Shown here: piece after piece, positions 52,107-60,877 of the stretch | How positions within the stretch are numbered: the first letter of the stretch is position 1 | Layout of the letters: the number at the start of each line of letters is the position of its first letter | Origin: Bacillota bacterium | GTDB taxonomy: Bacteria; Bacillota; Clostridia; Christensenellales; SZUA-584 | Assembly: GCA_023406895.1 (NCBI GenBank) | Contig: JAEXTV010000001.1 | Coordinates: 12,729 to 76,728, forward strand | DNA length: 64,000 bases | Direction of reading: 5' to 3' | The notes under the pieces: generated by a model | Databases searched by the model: none | Seen by the model: only the letters and a program-made list of their open reading frames with translations | Told to the model about the DNA's origin: nothing | Made by a program: the position numbers and the translations under genes

Positions 52107-53015
52107 ATGGACAGTGAAACGCGGCTCGTGGCCGATGAAAATGCGGGACGGCTGGATAAATACCTGACCGAGCAGCTGCCGCTGACGCGTTCATACATCA
52201 AAAACGCTATCGATGCCGGCAATGTCCGGCTTAACGGTATTCCTGCGAAACCCGGAGAAAAAATAAAAAAAGGCGACGTGATCGAGCTGCTCACACCGCC
52301 GCCTGCCGAGTCTGAAATCATCGCGGAAGACATACCTCTTGATATCGTCTACGAGGATGAATGGATGGCCGTGATCAACAAGCCGCAGGGCATGGTGGTG
52401 CATCCGGCGCCCGGCAACGAATCGGGCACGCTGGTCAGCGCGCTGCTTTATAGCATTAAAGATTTATCCGGCATCAACGGTGAGCTGCGACCGGGTATTG
52501 TGCACCGGATCGATAAGGATACATCCGGGCTGCTCGTGGTGGCGAAAAACGACGCGGCGCACAATTCCCTCGCCACACAGATCGGGGAGAAAAGCGCACG
52601 GCGCATTTACGCGGCCATTGTGCACGGAAATATCAAAGAGGATACGCTAGATATTGATAAAAGCATAGGGCGCAGCCGTACCGACCGCAAGAAGATGGCG
52701 GTGGTGGCGGGCGGGCGCCGCGCGGTGACGCATATCCGCGTGATCGAGCGCTTCGGCACTTTTACTTATGTGGAAGCGGAGCTCGAAACGGGCCGCACCC
52801 ATCAGATTCGCGTTCATCTCGCAAGCATACAGCGCCCCGTCGCGGGCGATCAGGTTTACGGGCCGAAAGAGGTGAAGCTGCATACGGGCGGGCAGCTGCT
52901 GCACGCAAGAAAGCTGATACTGCGTCATCCGTCCACGGGCGAAGAGATGACGTTTGAAGCGCCGCTGCCGGATTATTTTGATAAGGTGCTGCAAAAGCTG
53001 CGGCAGAAACCCTAA
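52107..53015 (+). CDS. RluA/RluD family rRNA pseudouridine synthase
   Basis: 302 residues. N-terminal S4 RNA-binding domain (AGRLDKYLTEQLPLTRSYI), then the catalytic HRIDKDTSGLLVVAKND with Asp near residue 135, and ETGRTHQIRVHLASI. It should convert uridines to pseudouridine in 23S rRNA, RluD being the closest type; precise target is inferred. Two bases separate it from lspA, the conserved lspA-rluD pair. Confidence 0.95.
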   Translation: MDSETRLVADENAGRLDKYLTEQLPLTRSYIKNAIDAGNVRLNGIPAKPGEKIKKGDVIELLTPPPAESEIIAEDIPLDIVYEDEWMAVINKPQGMVVHPAPGNESGTLVSALLYSIKDLSGINGELRPGIVHRIDKDTSGLLVVAKNDAAHNSLATQIGEKSARRIYAAIVHGNIKEDTLDIDKSIGRSRTDRKKMAVVAGGRRAVTHIRVIERFGTFTYVEAELETGRTHQIRVHLASIQRPVAGDQVYGPKEVKLHTGGQLLHARKLILRHPSTGEEMTFEAPLPDYFDKVLQKLRQKP

Positions 53016-53066
53016 ACGCGTGCGATTTTTTTATAGGCTGTTATAGAGCCCGGAATGAATCCGTTG

Positions 53067-53095
53067 TTGACTTTTTGATATCCGTTGACTATAAT
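53067..53095 (+). promoter_or_regulatory. Strong promoter of rpsU
   Basis: TTGACT at 53067-53072, 17-base spacer and TATAAT at 53090-53095. Confidence 0.88.
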
Positions 53096-53111
53096 AATCT
53101 AAGTTAAAAAA

Positions 53112-53154
53112 CTCCCATTGTCGGTGCGCAACCATGTGCCGTGGGGTATGGGAG
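53112..53154 (+). promoter_or_regulatory. Hairpin leader of rpsU
   Basis: CTCCCAT (53112-53118) pairs with ATGGGAG (53148-53154), enclosing an inner six-pair stem CGGTGC/GTGCCG with two wobbles. The right arm runs into the GGAGGGAGGG ribosome binding stretch, so the fold could limit translation of S21. Confidence 0.6.
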
Positions 53155-53168
53155 GGAGGGTTAATTAG

Positions 53169-53342
53169 GTGGCAGAAATACGCGTTGGTGAAAATGAATC
53201 TTTGGAGAACGCTCTGAAACGGTTTAAGCGTTTAACCGCAAGAGAAGGCACGCTGGCTGAGCTCAGAAAGCGTGAGCACTATGAAAAGCCGAGTGTCAAG
53301 AGAAAGAAAAAGGCAGAGGCGGCTCGGAAGAGAAAGCACTAA
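53169..53342 (+). CDS. rpsU: 30S ribosomal protein S21
   Basis: 57 residues from a GTG start with GGGAGGGAGGG eight bases upstream. The sequence reads AEIRVGENESLENALKRFKR, then TAREGTLAELRKREHYEKPS and a basic tail KRKKKAEAARKRKH, the complete bS21 pattern. S21 sits near the anti-Shine-Dalgarno helix and influences initiation. It is a monocistronic gene with its own strong promoter, structured leader and terminator. Confidence 0.97.
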   Translation: MAEIRVGENESLENALKRFKRLTAREGTLAELRKREHYEKPSVKRKKKAEAARKRKH

Positions 53343-53363
53343 GCACATACATAATCGAAGACA

Positions 53364-53396
53364 AAGCCCGGGGGTCATTATTGTTCCCGGGTTTTA
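53364..53396 (+). terminator. Terminator after rpsU
   Basis: CCCGGG/CCCGGG core (53367-53372 with 53386-53391) extended by wobble pairs on both sides, followed by TTTTATTG. Confidence 0.85.
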
Positions 53397-53566
53397 TTGT
53401 TTATCAACGGATTAAACAGGCAGCAGGATATGCGTCGCAGCGAACATCTCTGTCAAACGGTGTTTGACGGAGCGGCGTTTTCATAACGCATCCATTATGA
53501 GGAGAATACCTGAATCACCATCAAGCGAAGTGTGGTGGTGCCAAATTGTCGATTAAGCCCTTCTTC

Positions 53567-53677
53567 TGTCATGCTCAGGAGCGTAGCGAGTGACTATGAA
53601 ATGGAACGCATCCCATGGAAGAACGCTTTAAACATGGGATTCTGTCCATTGCGTAGTCGAACGCTAACGAAATGACA
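53567..53677 (-). repeat. Dispersed palindromic repeat family A, copy 2
   Basis: About 111 bases from TGTCATGCTCAGGAGCG to AATGACA, with CATCCCATG and AACATGGGAT in the centre. It is the reverse-oriented counterpart of the copies at 42472 and 63722. It occupies much of the 402-base gap between rpsU and nfeD, which holds no supported gene. Confidence 0.8.
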
Positions 53678-53744
53678 CAAGTCTTTTTTTTGACAGTCTG
53701 TCATCATTAAACAAAGTGTGTTGGTGTATCGGAAAGGAACGGGA

Positions 53745-55031
53745 ATGAAAAGATTTCTGGCGGGCATTGCGGCGGTGCTGATTGGGCTTGGGCTGTTTTG
53801 CAGCGGAGAGGCAAAAGCGGTGGGAGAAAGCGTGATCGTGGCGGAGGTCAGCGGTGAGGTGAACGCGGCGATGAGCGCCTATATTGCCGATGTGATCGAC
53901 AACGCCGAATTGTCGGGCAGCGCGGTGGTGCTCAATATCGACACCTACGGCGGCCAGATCATTGAGGCGGACGCGATCAAAAAAACTTTGCTTGAAGCTG
54001 CGGTGCCGGTGGATTGCTACATTCGCGGCAACGCGCTGTCGGCCGGTGTGCTGATTGCATCGTCGTGCGAGCGCATCATTATGGCGCCTTCCGCCGTCAT
54101 CGGCGCGGCTGAAACAATTCCGAATGACGAAAAAACGCTGTCCACTTGGGTGGGTATTTTAAAATCGGCCGCTGAGGCGCGCGGACGGGATCCGGAGCTT
54201 GTGGCGGCAATGGCGGATAAGCGCATCGCGATCGACGGTGTGACGAAGGAAGGCGAGCTGCTCACGCTGGGTGCCAATGAGGCTTTGACGCTTAATTTTT
54301 CACAGGGGACAGCCTCGGGGCTTAACGACGCGCTGGCGCAGCTGGGTTATGCAGACGCTGCTGTCACCGAGCAGCCGATGAGCTTTGCCACGCAGACTGC
54401 GCAGTTTCTCACATCGACGACTGTGGCCAGTTTGTTGTTTATCGCCGCGATCGTCTGCATGGGCATAGAGATATTCACGCCGGGCTTCGGGCTGTTTGGC
54501 ATCCTGTCGATACTCTTTTTCGGGCTGTACTTCGGCGGCGGCTTTTTGGCCGGGTATGCGCAGTGGTGGTCGGCAGCGCTGTTCGTGTTCGGCATCGTCA
54601 TGATCGGTATCGAAATCGTTGTGCCGGGGTTTGGTGTGTTTGGCATACTCGGGATTATCGGCGTCGGTGCGGGGCTGCTGTTTGCCGCGAAGGATCTCGG
54701 GACGTTCATTATCATATTCGCCACGGGTGTATTGGGCAGCACAGTGCTGCTGACGATATTGTATCAGGTATTCAAACGATTCGGGCTGCTTCGCAAGGTG
54801 GTGCTTTTCGGTAACATGGAGGCGCAGCAGGGCTTTACGAGCCACGAAACCGCCGAAAGCCTTGTCGGGCAGTTGGGCGTCGCCGAGACGGATTTACGGC
54901 CCGCAGGCTTTGCGCGTATCGACGGAAACCGTATGGAGGTTGTTTCGAGTGGAGCCTATATCGTGAGAGGCAGTGAGGTTATGGTGATCAGCCACACGCC
55001 GGGGCGCATCGTGGTGGATGAAAAGCATTAG
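53745..55031 (+). CDS. nfeD: NfeD family membrane-bound serine protease-like protein
   Basis: 428 residues. Signal peptide (1-26), a ClpP-class protease domain (about 30-200) with the nucleophile region RGNALSAGVLIASSCERIIM and VVLNIDTYGGQI, then several membrane segments (about 225-345) rich in glycine (FTPGFGLFGILSI, VVPGFGVFGILGI) and a C-terminal NfeD OB-fold (about 370-428). In other Firmicutes it is paired with the flotillin-like floA, which is absent here. ATG 53745 follows GGAACGGGA. NfeD2-type proteins act at lipid microdomains; substrates are uncertain. Confidence 0.93.
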   Translation: MKRFLAGIAAVLIGLGLFCSGEAKAVGESVIVAEVSGEVNAAMSAYIADVIDNAELSGSAVVLNIDTYGGQIIEADAIKKTLLEAAVPVDCYIRGNALSAGVLIASSCERIIMAPSAVIGAAETIPNDEKTLSTWVGILKSAAEARGRDPELVAAMADKRIAIDGVTKEGELLTLGANEALTLNFSQGTASGLNDALAQLGYADAAVTEQPMSFATQTAQFLTSTTVASLLFIAAIVCMGIEIFTPGFGLFGILSILFFGLYFGGGFLAGYAQWWSAALFVFGIVMIGIEIVVPGFGVFGILGIIGVGAGLLFAAKDLGTFIIIFATGVLGSTVLLTILYQVFKRFGLLRKVVLFGNMEAQQGFTSHETAESLVGQLGVAETDLRPAGFARIDGNRMEVVSSGAYIVRGSEVMVISHTPGRIVVDEKH

Positions 55032-55187
55032 GCACATTCACAGCTTTGGCAAGGGAAGCTGATGCCTTTTTGATATGCCTTCTGACTGAAGACAAAGCCG
55101 CCATGATCATTGTTGTAAAAGAGCAGCATCTCCTCTCATCCGGTCCGTCGCGGAAACGCTACGTTCGTTTATTGCAGTCTTGGAAAG

Positions 55188-55216
55188 AATGACGGCTGCC
55201 GTCATTTTCTGTTTTA
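55188..55216 (+). terminator. Terminator after nfeD
   Basis: Perfect 8-bp stem AATGACGG/CCGTCATT with a CTG loop and T-rich tail. Confidence 0.8.
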
Positions 55217-55348
55217 TTGAAGTGCGCTAACGCAAAATGATTCCGAGTGACCGATTTAATTTCCCCGGCCACCTATTACACGGCCCCCAATCCGCCCCGG
55301 GGACAGGCGTTAGAGGAGGCCGCGATAAGAGGGCTTCTTGATTATCTG

Positions 55349-55378
55349 AGAAGGCATGATCATGTCTTCTTTTTTTAT
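55349..55378 (+). terminator. Orphan terminator upstream of yqfC
   Basis: A 9-bp stem AGAAGGCAT/ATGTCTTCT (one G-U pair) with a GATC loop and seven or eight T residues. No gene between 55217 and 55349 explains it; a short RNA or remnants of a lost gene are possible. Confidence 0.75.
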
Positions 55379-55448
55379 TGCCGTTTGCATATTTATAATC
55401 GGGGTTTAAAGCGAATAAACCAAATCGAAATTGCCGGAGAAAACACAT

Positions 55449-55727
55449 TTGAGCCGATTGAGTGAAATTAAAAAAAGCATTGTGCAAAAGTTTGAGCTTG
55501 CGCCCGAGGCGGTGGGCTGTTTGCGCCTGACGGTCATCGACAACACGAATGTGTATATCGAAAACCATAAAGGTGTCGCGGAATACACGCATAAACGTGT
55601 GGGCATCAACGGCGGATCATTTTTGATCGTGATAACCGGCACCGATTTGCATCTGGAGCGCTTCGGCAGGGACAACGCGGCCATCAGCGGCGATATCCGT
55701 TTGATCCAGTACGAAAATTTAAGATAA
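55449..55727 (+). CDS. yqfC: Sporulation protein YqfC
   Basis: 92 residues, close to the 93 of Bacillus YqfC. It begins RLSEIKKSIVQKFELAPEAV and contains NTNVYIENHKGVAEYT and RVGINGGSFLIVITGTDL, typical YabP/YqfC-family beta-rich features. In Bacillus it is a sigma-E-dependent mother-cell gene. TTG 55449 lies nine bases after GGAG; TTG 55431 is an alternative but carries no RBS. It is followed by yqfD, the invariant arrangement. Confidence 0.92.
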   Translation: MSRLSEIKKSIVQKFELAPEAVGCLRLTVIDNTNVYIENHKGVAEYTHKRVGINGGSFLIVITGTDLHLERFGRDNAAISGDIRLIQYENLR

Positions 55728-55744
55728 GAGGTGGGCAGCACGCC

Positions 55745-56908
55745 TTGAGAATATGGAAATTAATTGCCGGATATGTTATGATACGCGTGGAAGGCCTCTC
55801 ATTGGAGAGGTTCTTAAACATCGCGGCGCAGGCCGGTGTCACGGTTTACGATGCCCAGCGTGTGTCGTATACGGTGTTGCGCGCGGTGCTTAGCGCGCAC
55901 GGATACCGCAAGCTGAAAAAGCTGGTGCCGGACAAATACAGCGTCCACATAGAAAAAAAGGCCGGAGCACCGTTTGGCTTGAAACGGATTTTTGCGCGCA
56001 GAGCGCTGCTCATCGGACTTGCGGCTTTGGGCGTTCTCGTGCTGGTGGCATCGCTTTTTGTATGGGATGTACGCGTAACGGGTATAGAAAGACGTGAAGC
56101 CATCAAGCTGACAGAGGAGCTTAAGTCGCTCGGCGTTTTTATCGGGGCATACAAGGGCGGTTTCGATATCAAACAGATTGAAACGCGGCTCATGGTGGAT
56201 CACGACGAATTTGCGTGGGTGAACCTGAAATTTACAGGTGTGGTCGCCGAGATTGAGGTGGTACCGGCCATCCCTGCACCCGAAATGGTGGACGATTCGC
56301 GTCCCTGCAGCATTGTGGCAGCCAAGGACGCGCTGATTGAAAGCGTGACGGCCTTAAACGGACGGGCGGCGGTGGCCAAAGGGCAGACGGTGCGCAAGGG
56401 TGATACGCTGATATCGGGCCTCATCTGGGACGAAGGGCTGACGCGATTGATGGTGGCGGCGCGCGGAGATGTGATTGGAAGTGTATGGTATCAGGCGAAA
56501 GCGAGTGCCCCTGTAATGAAGGAAACGCGGGTGCCGACGGGGCGAACGCAGATGCAGCGTATGATTGCGATCGGTGCGGACACCTCAGCCGTGGACGCGC
56601 CGTGTTCGTTTGACGAGTACGACACGCGCGTTGTGGATTCTTACAACTTGGTCGGGCTGTTTTTACCGGTTAAGGTTATAAGGCTTGAGCACAGTGAGGT
56701 CATGATCAGAAAAGAGCCGGAATCTTTGCCCGTGCTCAAGGCATCGCTGGAAGAAAGCGCATTTTTTAACGCGCAGGGGTTGGTTCCGCAGAACGCGGAG
56801 GTTGTGGGGCATGAAACGGTGTTTGAAGAGCAGGACGGCGTGCTGACAGCGACGGTCTATGTTCAGACACATGAGGATATAGGAGAAGTCGTCTATCTGG
56901 AGGAGTAA
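55745..56908 (+). CDS. yqfD: Sporulation protein YqfD
   Basis: 387 residues. An N-terminal cytoplasmic part (GYVMIRVEGLSLERFLNIA), one membrane segment at about 90-112 and a large extracytoplasmic beta-rich part with VWDVRVTGIERREAIKL, QIETRLMVDHDEFAWVNLKF and GIVCS-like IVAAKDALIESV. The FtsQ/POTRA-like first section is typical of YqfD. It is essential for efficient spore formation in Firmicutes, acting in the mother cell. TTG start with GAGGTGGG. Confidence 0.94.
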   Translation: MRIWKLIAGYVMIRVEGLSLERFLNIAAQAGVTVYDAQRVSYTVLRAVLSAHGYRKLKKLVPDKYSVHIEKKAGAPFGLKRIFARRALLIGLAALGVLVLVASLFVWDVRVTGIERREAIKLTEELKSLGVFIGAYKGGFDIKQIETRLMVDHDEFAWVNLKFTGVVAEIEVVPAIPAPEMVDDSRPCSIVAAKDALIESVTALNGRAAVAKGQTVRKGDTLISGLIWDEGLTRLMVAARGDVIGSVWYQAKASAPVMKETRVPTGRTQMQRMIAIGADTSAVDAPCSFDEYDTRVVDSYNLVGLFLPVKVIRLEHSEVMIRKEPESLPVLKASLEESAFFNAQGLVPQNAEVVGHETVFEEQDGVLTATVYVQTHEDIGEVVYLEE

Positions 56909-56909
56909 T

Positions 56910-57884
56910 TTGGACACATGCAACGTAGAACTCGGCATCGAGGTTGACAATATCGAGCAATTGATTACACTTATCGGCGCATTTGATGAGAACTTAAAGG
57001 CCATTGAAAAGGAGACAGGCGCCAGTATCATCGCGCGCAACACACATGTGGCGATATACGGGCGCAGCGAAGACGCGGAGCTTGCCAAGACCGTGGTGGA
57101 CAAGCTGCTTGGCATGATCAAAAAGCAGGAGAAGATCGATCTGTCGCGCATTCGCTACGCGGTGGAACTGGCGAGAGAAGGCAACGCCGACGCGATCGAG
57201 GAGATCATGACCGACGTGATCGCGATCACGAGCAAGGGGCGGCAGGTGAAAAGCCGCACCATCGGCCAGAAACGCTATGTGAAGGCGATGAGAGAGAACA
57301 CGATCGTGTTCGCCATTGGCCCGGCTGGCACAGGCAAAACGTATCTCGCCATGGCGATGGCCGTGGTGGCGCTGAAGAACAAAGAGGTGGAGCGCATTAT
57401 TCTCACGCGCCCTGCCGTGGAAGCGGGAGAAAGCCTCGGCTTTTTGCCGGGTGATCTTCAAACGAAGGTCGATCCGTATCTGCGCCCGCTCAACGATGCG
57501 CTGTATGAACTGCTTGGCGCGGAGGTATTCGCGCGCTATTCTGAGCGTGGTATGATTGAGGTGGCACCGCTTGCGTATATGCGCGGGCGTACACTCTCGG
57601 ACGCGTTTATCGTGCTCGATGAAGCACAGAACTGCACCGAGGAGCAGATGAAGATGTTTTTAACGCGCCTCGGCGAAAACGCGCGCATGGTGGTGACAGG
57701 TGATATCACGCAGATTGACCTGCCCAAGGAAAAAAAGAGCGGGCTCAAACAGTGCGTCAACATCCTTGAGGGTATTGAGAACATCAGTGTGCAGTACCTG
57801 ACGCATAAGGACGTGGTGCGCCACGAACTCGTGCAGAATATCATCAGAGCCTATGAAAGATATGAAAAAAACGTACGGAGGTAG
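56910..57884 (+). CDS. phoH: PhoH family ATPase
   Basis: 324 residues. An N-terminal KH-like part (about 1-85) precedes the ATPase with Walker A GPAGTGKTYLAMAMAV (near 136), RPAVEAGESLGFLPGDLQ, Walker B FIVLDEAQNCTEEQMKMFLTR and TGDITQIDLP. PhoH proteins couple with YbeY (also in this operon) and are linked to RNA metabolism. TTG start with GGAGGAG overlapping the end of yqfD. Confidence 0.96.
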   Translation: MDTCNVELGIEVDNIEQLITLIGAFDENLKAIEKETGASIIARNTHVAIYGRSEDAELAKTVVDKLLGMIKKQEKIDLSRIRYAVELAREGNADAIEEIMTDVIAITSKGRQVKSRTIGQKRYVKAMRENTIVFAIGPAGTGKTYLAMAMAVVALKNKEVERIILTRPAVEAGESLGFLPGDLQTKVDPYLRPLNDALYELLGAEVFARYSERGMIEVAPLAYMRGRTLSDAFIVLDEAQNCTEEQMKMFLTRLGENARMVVTGDITQIDLPKEKKSGLKQCVNILEGIENISVQYLTHKDVVRHELVQNIIRAYERYEKNVRR

Positions 57885-57888
57885 ATGA

Positions 57889-60051
57889 ATGGCAGCCAAT
57901 CCGCTCAAGAGAAGGCTGGTGCCGAGAAGGCAGCTGTTCGCGTCCCTGCTCATCGGGCTCGTGACGCTGGTCATCGTGTTCGTGTTGATTGCGCTTTCCA
58001 TGACACCCGTTCAATATGATATCAAGGTTGGAGACGTGGCACCCGAGACGATCGCGGCCAGCCGCGAAGTGACGGATCAGGTTTCCACCGACGCCGCGAT
58101 AGTGAAGGCGCGCGCGGAAGTGCCGCTCATGTACGCCCTGAATACTACCGTGACTCAACAAGTTCAGCAAGGCGTTAAAGACTATTTTGTGAAGGCAAAA
58201 ACAGCCATGGAAGCCATGCGGGACGCATACATCACAAACCAGGTCAAAGAATCGAATTACAGCTACTCGCGCGATTATTATCTCGGGCTTTTTGACGCGG
58301 CAGCCGTGGATTGGCCGTCGTTTCTGACGGAGCAGCAAAAGCAGGATGTCAGAAGCATATTCTCTGACCCAGCGATGCCAAACGATGCAATTATCGCGCT
58401 CGCCAAAATGGATGCTGAGTCACTTCAGACCATGGCCAATGATGTCGAGGGCATTGTGGCGGCATCGCTTGAAAACGGTGTGCGGCAAGAGAACCTGCGC
58501 AGCGAAAAAATGGACGTTGAAGACGCGATCAAAACGCTGTACCCGGATATGAGCGGATACCTCGCATATTTCCCGGTTGATAAAAGCTTTAAGGCCAATA
58601 TGCTTGTGGATGATGCGGCGACCGAGCAGGCGCGCGCCGAAGCGGCCGCCAAGGTCGAGCCGATAAAATACAAGCAGAACCAGACGATTGTCAATGCCGG
58701 TGAGGTCGTGACAAAGGAGCAGCTCGCGGTGCTGCAGGAGCTCTCGCTGGTTGGCGGCGAAGAGATCAATTACGCGCTGTATGCAGGGCTTTTTTTGATG
58801 CTTGCCCTCGTCTTCGCAGTTTATGCCACGTACCTTTATCAGTTTGAAAGCGAACTGCTGGCGGATACAAGAAAGCTGGTTGTGCTCGCTGCTGTTATAC
58901 TGGTGGTGGCGCTACTAAGCCTCGCGTTATCAAGGCTCGATACGCGGATTATTCCCGCGTTTTTCGGCACGATGCTCGCGTGTGTGCTCGTTTCCCAGAG
59001 AAGCGCGCTTGCACTCAACGTGTTTTTTGCTTTTGTCTTGGGCATGATGACTTCGTGGCAATCGGGCGTGGCAAGTGTCACGATGCTCAGCAGCATGATG
59101 ACGACCATTGTGGGCGGTTCGGTCAGCGTGTTTATGCTGCACCGTCCGGGGCACCGGTCGTCACTGATATATGCGGGCTTGACGGGCGGCGCAGCCAGTA
59201 TGCTGGTGACGGCGCTGCTCAGCATCATCGGCGCGGTGAACATCGTCTGGGACAAGCTGTTTATCGACTGTGCGTTTGCGGTGGGCAGCGGCTTGCTCGC
59301 GGGTGTGCTGGGCGTGGGGACGCTGCCGATATGGGAAGCGGCTTTTCGTGTGTCTACACCGGCCAAGCTTTTGGAACTCTCAAACCCGAACCATCCGCTC
59401 ATCAAACGGCTCACGATTGAAGCGCCCGGCACCTACCATCACTGCATTTTAACGGCGAACCTTGCGGAGGCCGGGGCAGATTCGGTGGGGGCGAACGCGC
59501 TGTTGTGCCGTGTGGGCGCGTATTTTCACGACGTCGGCAAGCTTAAAAATCCTCGTTATTTCAAGGAGAATCAGAAGGGCGAGAATCCGCACGATGTGAT
59601 GGATCCGCGTGAAAGCGCCAAAATCATTGTGAACCATGTGCCTTACGGGCTGGAGCTTGCACACCGGTATAAGCTGCCGCGTGACGTGCAGAAAATCATC
59701 GCGCAGCACCATGGCGACAGTATCGTGCCGTTTTTCCGCCATAAGGCGGAGCAGGCCGGCGTGGAAATTGACGAAACTGTGTTTAAATACCCGGGCAGTA
59801 AGCCGTCCACAAAGGAGAGTGCAATCGTGATGCTCGCCGATATCGTGGAGGCCGCTGTGCGCACGCTCGATGATCCCGACAGGGAGCAGGTGAAGGACAT
59901 GATCGACAAGCTGATCCGCGGGAAATACAACGACGGGCAGCTCGATGACTGTCCGCTGAACCGCCGTGATCTCAATTCGATCGCAAAGGCGTTTTTGCAT
60001 ATGTACGACGGTGCGCTGCATGAGCGCATAAAATATCCGGGTCAGGAGTAA
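57889..60051 (+). CDS. pgpH: 7TM-HD family c-di-AMP phosphodiesterase (PgpH type)
   Basis: 720 residues. One N-terminal membrane segment (about 18-42), an extracellular 7TMR-HDED region (about 45-275), seven membrane segments (about 280-480) and a cytoplasmic HD domain with YHHCILTANLAEAGA, YFHDVGKLKNPRYF and QHHGDSIVPFF. In Listeria the homologue hydrolyses c-di-AMP, an osmolyte and wall regulator. RBS CGGAGG at the end of phoH, five bases from it. Confidence 0.95.
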   Translation: MAANPLKRRLVPRRQLFASLLIGLVTLVIVFVLIALSMTPVQYDIKVGDVAPETIAASREVTDQVSTDAAIVKARAEVPLMYALNTTVTQQVQQGVKDYFVKAKTAMEAMRDAYITNQVKESNYSYSRDYYLGLFDAAAVDWPSFLTEQQKQDVRSIFSDPAMPNDAIIALAKMDAESLQTMANDVEGIVAASLENGVRQENLRSEKMDVEDAIKTLYPDMSGYLAYFPVDKSFKANMLVDDAATEQARAEAAAKVEPIKYKQNQTIVNAGEVVTKEQLAVLQELSLVGGEEINYALYAGLFLMLALVFAVYATYLYQFESELLADTRKLVVLAAVILVVALLSLALSRLDTRIIPAFFGTMLACVLVSQRSALALNVFFAFVLGMMTSWQSGVASVTMLSSMMTTIVGGSVSVFMLHRPGHRSSLIYAGLTGGAASMLVTALLSIIGAVNIVWDKLFIDCAFAVGSGLLAGVLGVGTLPIWEAAFRVSTPAKLLELSNPNHPLIKRLTIEAPGTYHHCILTANLAEAGADSVGANALLCRVGAYFHDVGKLKNPRYFKENQKGENPHDVMDPRESAKIIVNHVPYGLELAHRYKLPRDVQKIIAQHHGDSIVPFFRHKAEQAGVEIDETVFKYPGSKPSTKESAIVMLADIVEAAVRTLDDPDREQVKDMIDKLIRGKYNDGQLDDCPLNRRDLNSIAKAFLHMYDGALHERIKYPGQE

Positions 60052-60054
60052 ACG

Positions 60055-60480
60055 ATGCTGAAGGTAGACATCATTTGGCAAGGCGTCAACAAGGACGCAA
60101 AACTGCAGCGTGCAGCGCTCAAAGCGGCGCGCATGGCGGCAAAGTGTGAGAAACGGTCGGGCGGCGTATCGCTGCTGATGACCGGGGACGAAGACATTCA
60201 TACGCTCAACAGGGATTTCCGACAGGTGGATAAGCCGACGGATGTGCTCTCGTTTCCGTCCGACGAGCCGGGGTTCCTCGGGGACATCGCCATATCCGTC
60301 CCGTGCGCCTTCCGGCAGGCCGGTGAATACGGCCATACGGCAGAGCGCGAGATCGCGTTTTTAACGGTGCACGCGATGCTGCACCTTTTCGGCTACGATC
60401 ATATCGATCCGCAGGATGAAGAGATCATGCGCGGCCGTCAGCGCGATATACTGGCTGCAGCGGGAATGGAGAGGCCATGA
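60055..60480 (+). CDS. ybeY: rRNA maturation endoribonuclease YbeY
   Basis: 141 residues. The zinc motif is VHAMLHLFGYDHIDPQDEE, with H106, H110 and H116; the usual Gly after the first His is Ala here. RDFRQVDKPTDVLSFPSD is the other conserved block. YbeY trims 16S rRNA ends and acts in ribosome quality control. It starts three bases after pgpH and overlaps cdd (ATGA). The dgkA gene commonly between ybeY and cdd is absent. Confidence 0.96.
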   Translation: MLKVDIIWQGVNKDAKLQRAALKAARMAAKCEKRSGGVSLLMTGDEDIHTLNRDFRQVDKPTDVLSFPSDEPGFLGDIAISVPCAFRQAGEYGHTAEREIAFLTVHAMLHLFGYDHIDPQDEEIMRGRQRDILAAAGMERP

Positions 60481-60875
60481 CAGACACAGAGCTGCTGGAA
60501 GCCGCCAAAACGGCCAAGGAGGGCGCTTACGCCCCGTATTCGCGTTTCAGAGTGGGCGCGGCGCTGGTCGGCAAGAGCGGAAGGGTTTATACCGGGGCCA
60601 ATGTTGAGAACGCATCGTACAGCGTCACATGCTGTGCGGAGCGTGTGGCGCTTTTTAAAGCCGTGACGGACGGTGAACGCGATTTTACCGCCCTTGCGGT
60701 GACATCGGACTCAGACAGCCTGACATATCCTTGCGGCGTGTGCCGTCAGGCGCTCAATGAGTTTTCGCCGCATATGCACGTGTTATCATCGAGTAACGAT
60801 TTAAAATACGAAAAGACGACACTGGAGAAGCTGCTGCCGCATGCTTTTTCGGGCAAAGAGATGGAACAGGAGTAA
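60477..60875 (+). CDS. cdd: Cytidine deaminase
   Basis: 132 residues, the small tetrameric class. Zinc and catalytic residues are C53 and E55 in VTCCAERVALF and C86/C89 in TYPCGVCRQALNEF; YAPYSRFRVGAAL and GANVENASYS bind the nucleoside. It converts cytidine and deoxycytidine to uridine forms in salvage. Overlap with ybeY and a two-base gap to era place it in the operon. Confidence 0.97.
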   Translation: MTDTELLEAAKTAKEGAYAPYSRFRVGAALVGKSGRVYTGANVENASYSVTCCAERVALFKAVTDGERDFTALAVTSDSDSLTYPCGVCRQALNEFSPHMHVLSSSNDLKYEKTTLEKLLPHAFSGKEMEQE

Positions 60876-60877
60876 AA

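Noticed and set aside
53690..53718. TTGACA upstream of nfeD as a promoter
   Set aside because: A perfect -35 hexamer is present, but nothing like a -10 is found 16-18 bases downstream.
55382..55420. GCATATT as a sigma-E -35 element for yqfC
   Set aside because: The hexamer fits, but no CATACAnT-like -10 lies at the required 14-15 base distance.
55247..55465. 72-codon plus frame before yqfC
   Set aside because: It crosses a strong intrinsic terminator at 55349 and has no RBS.
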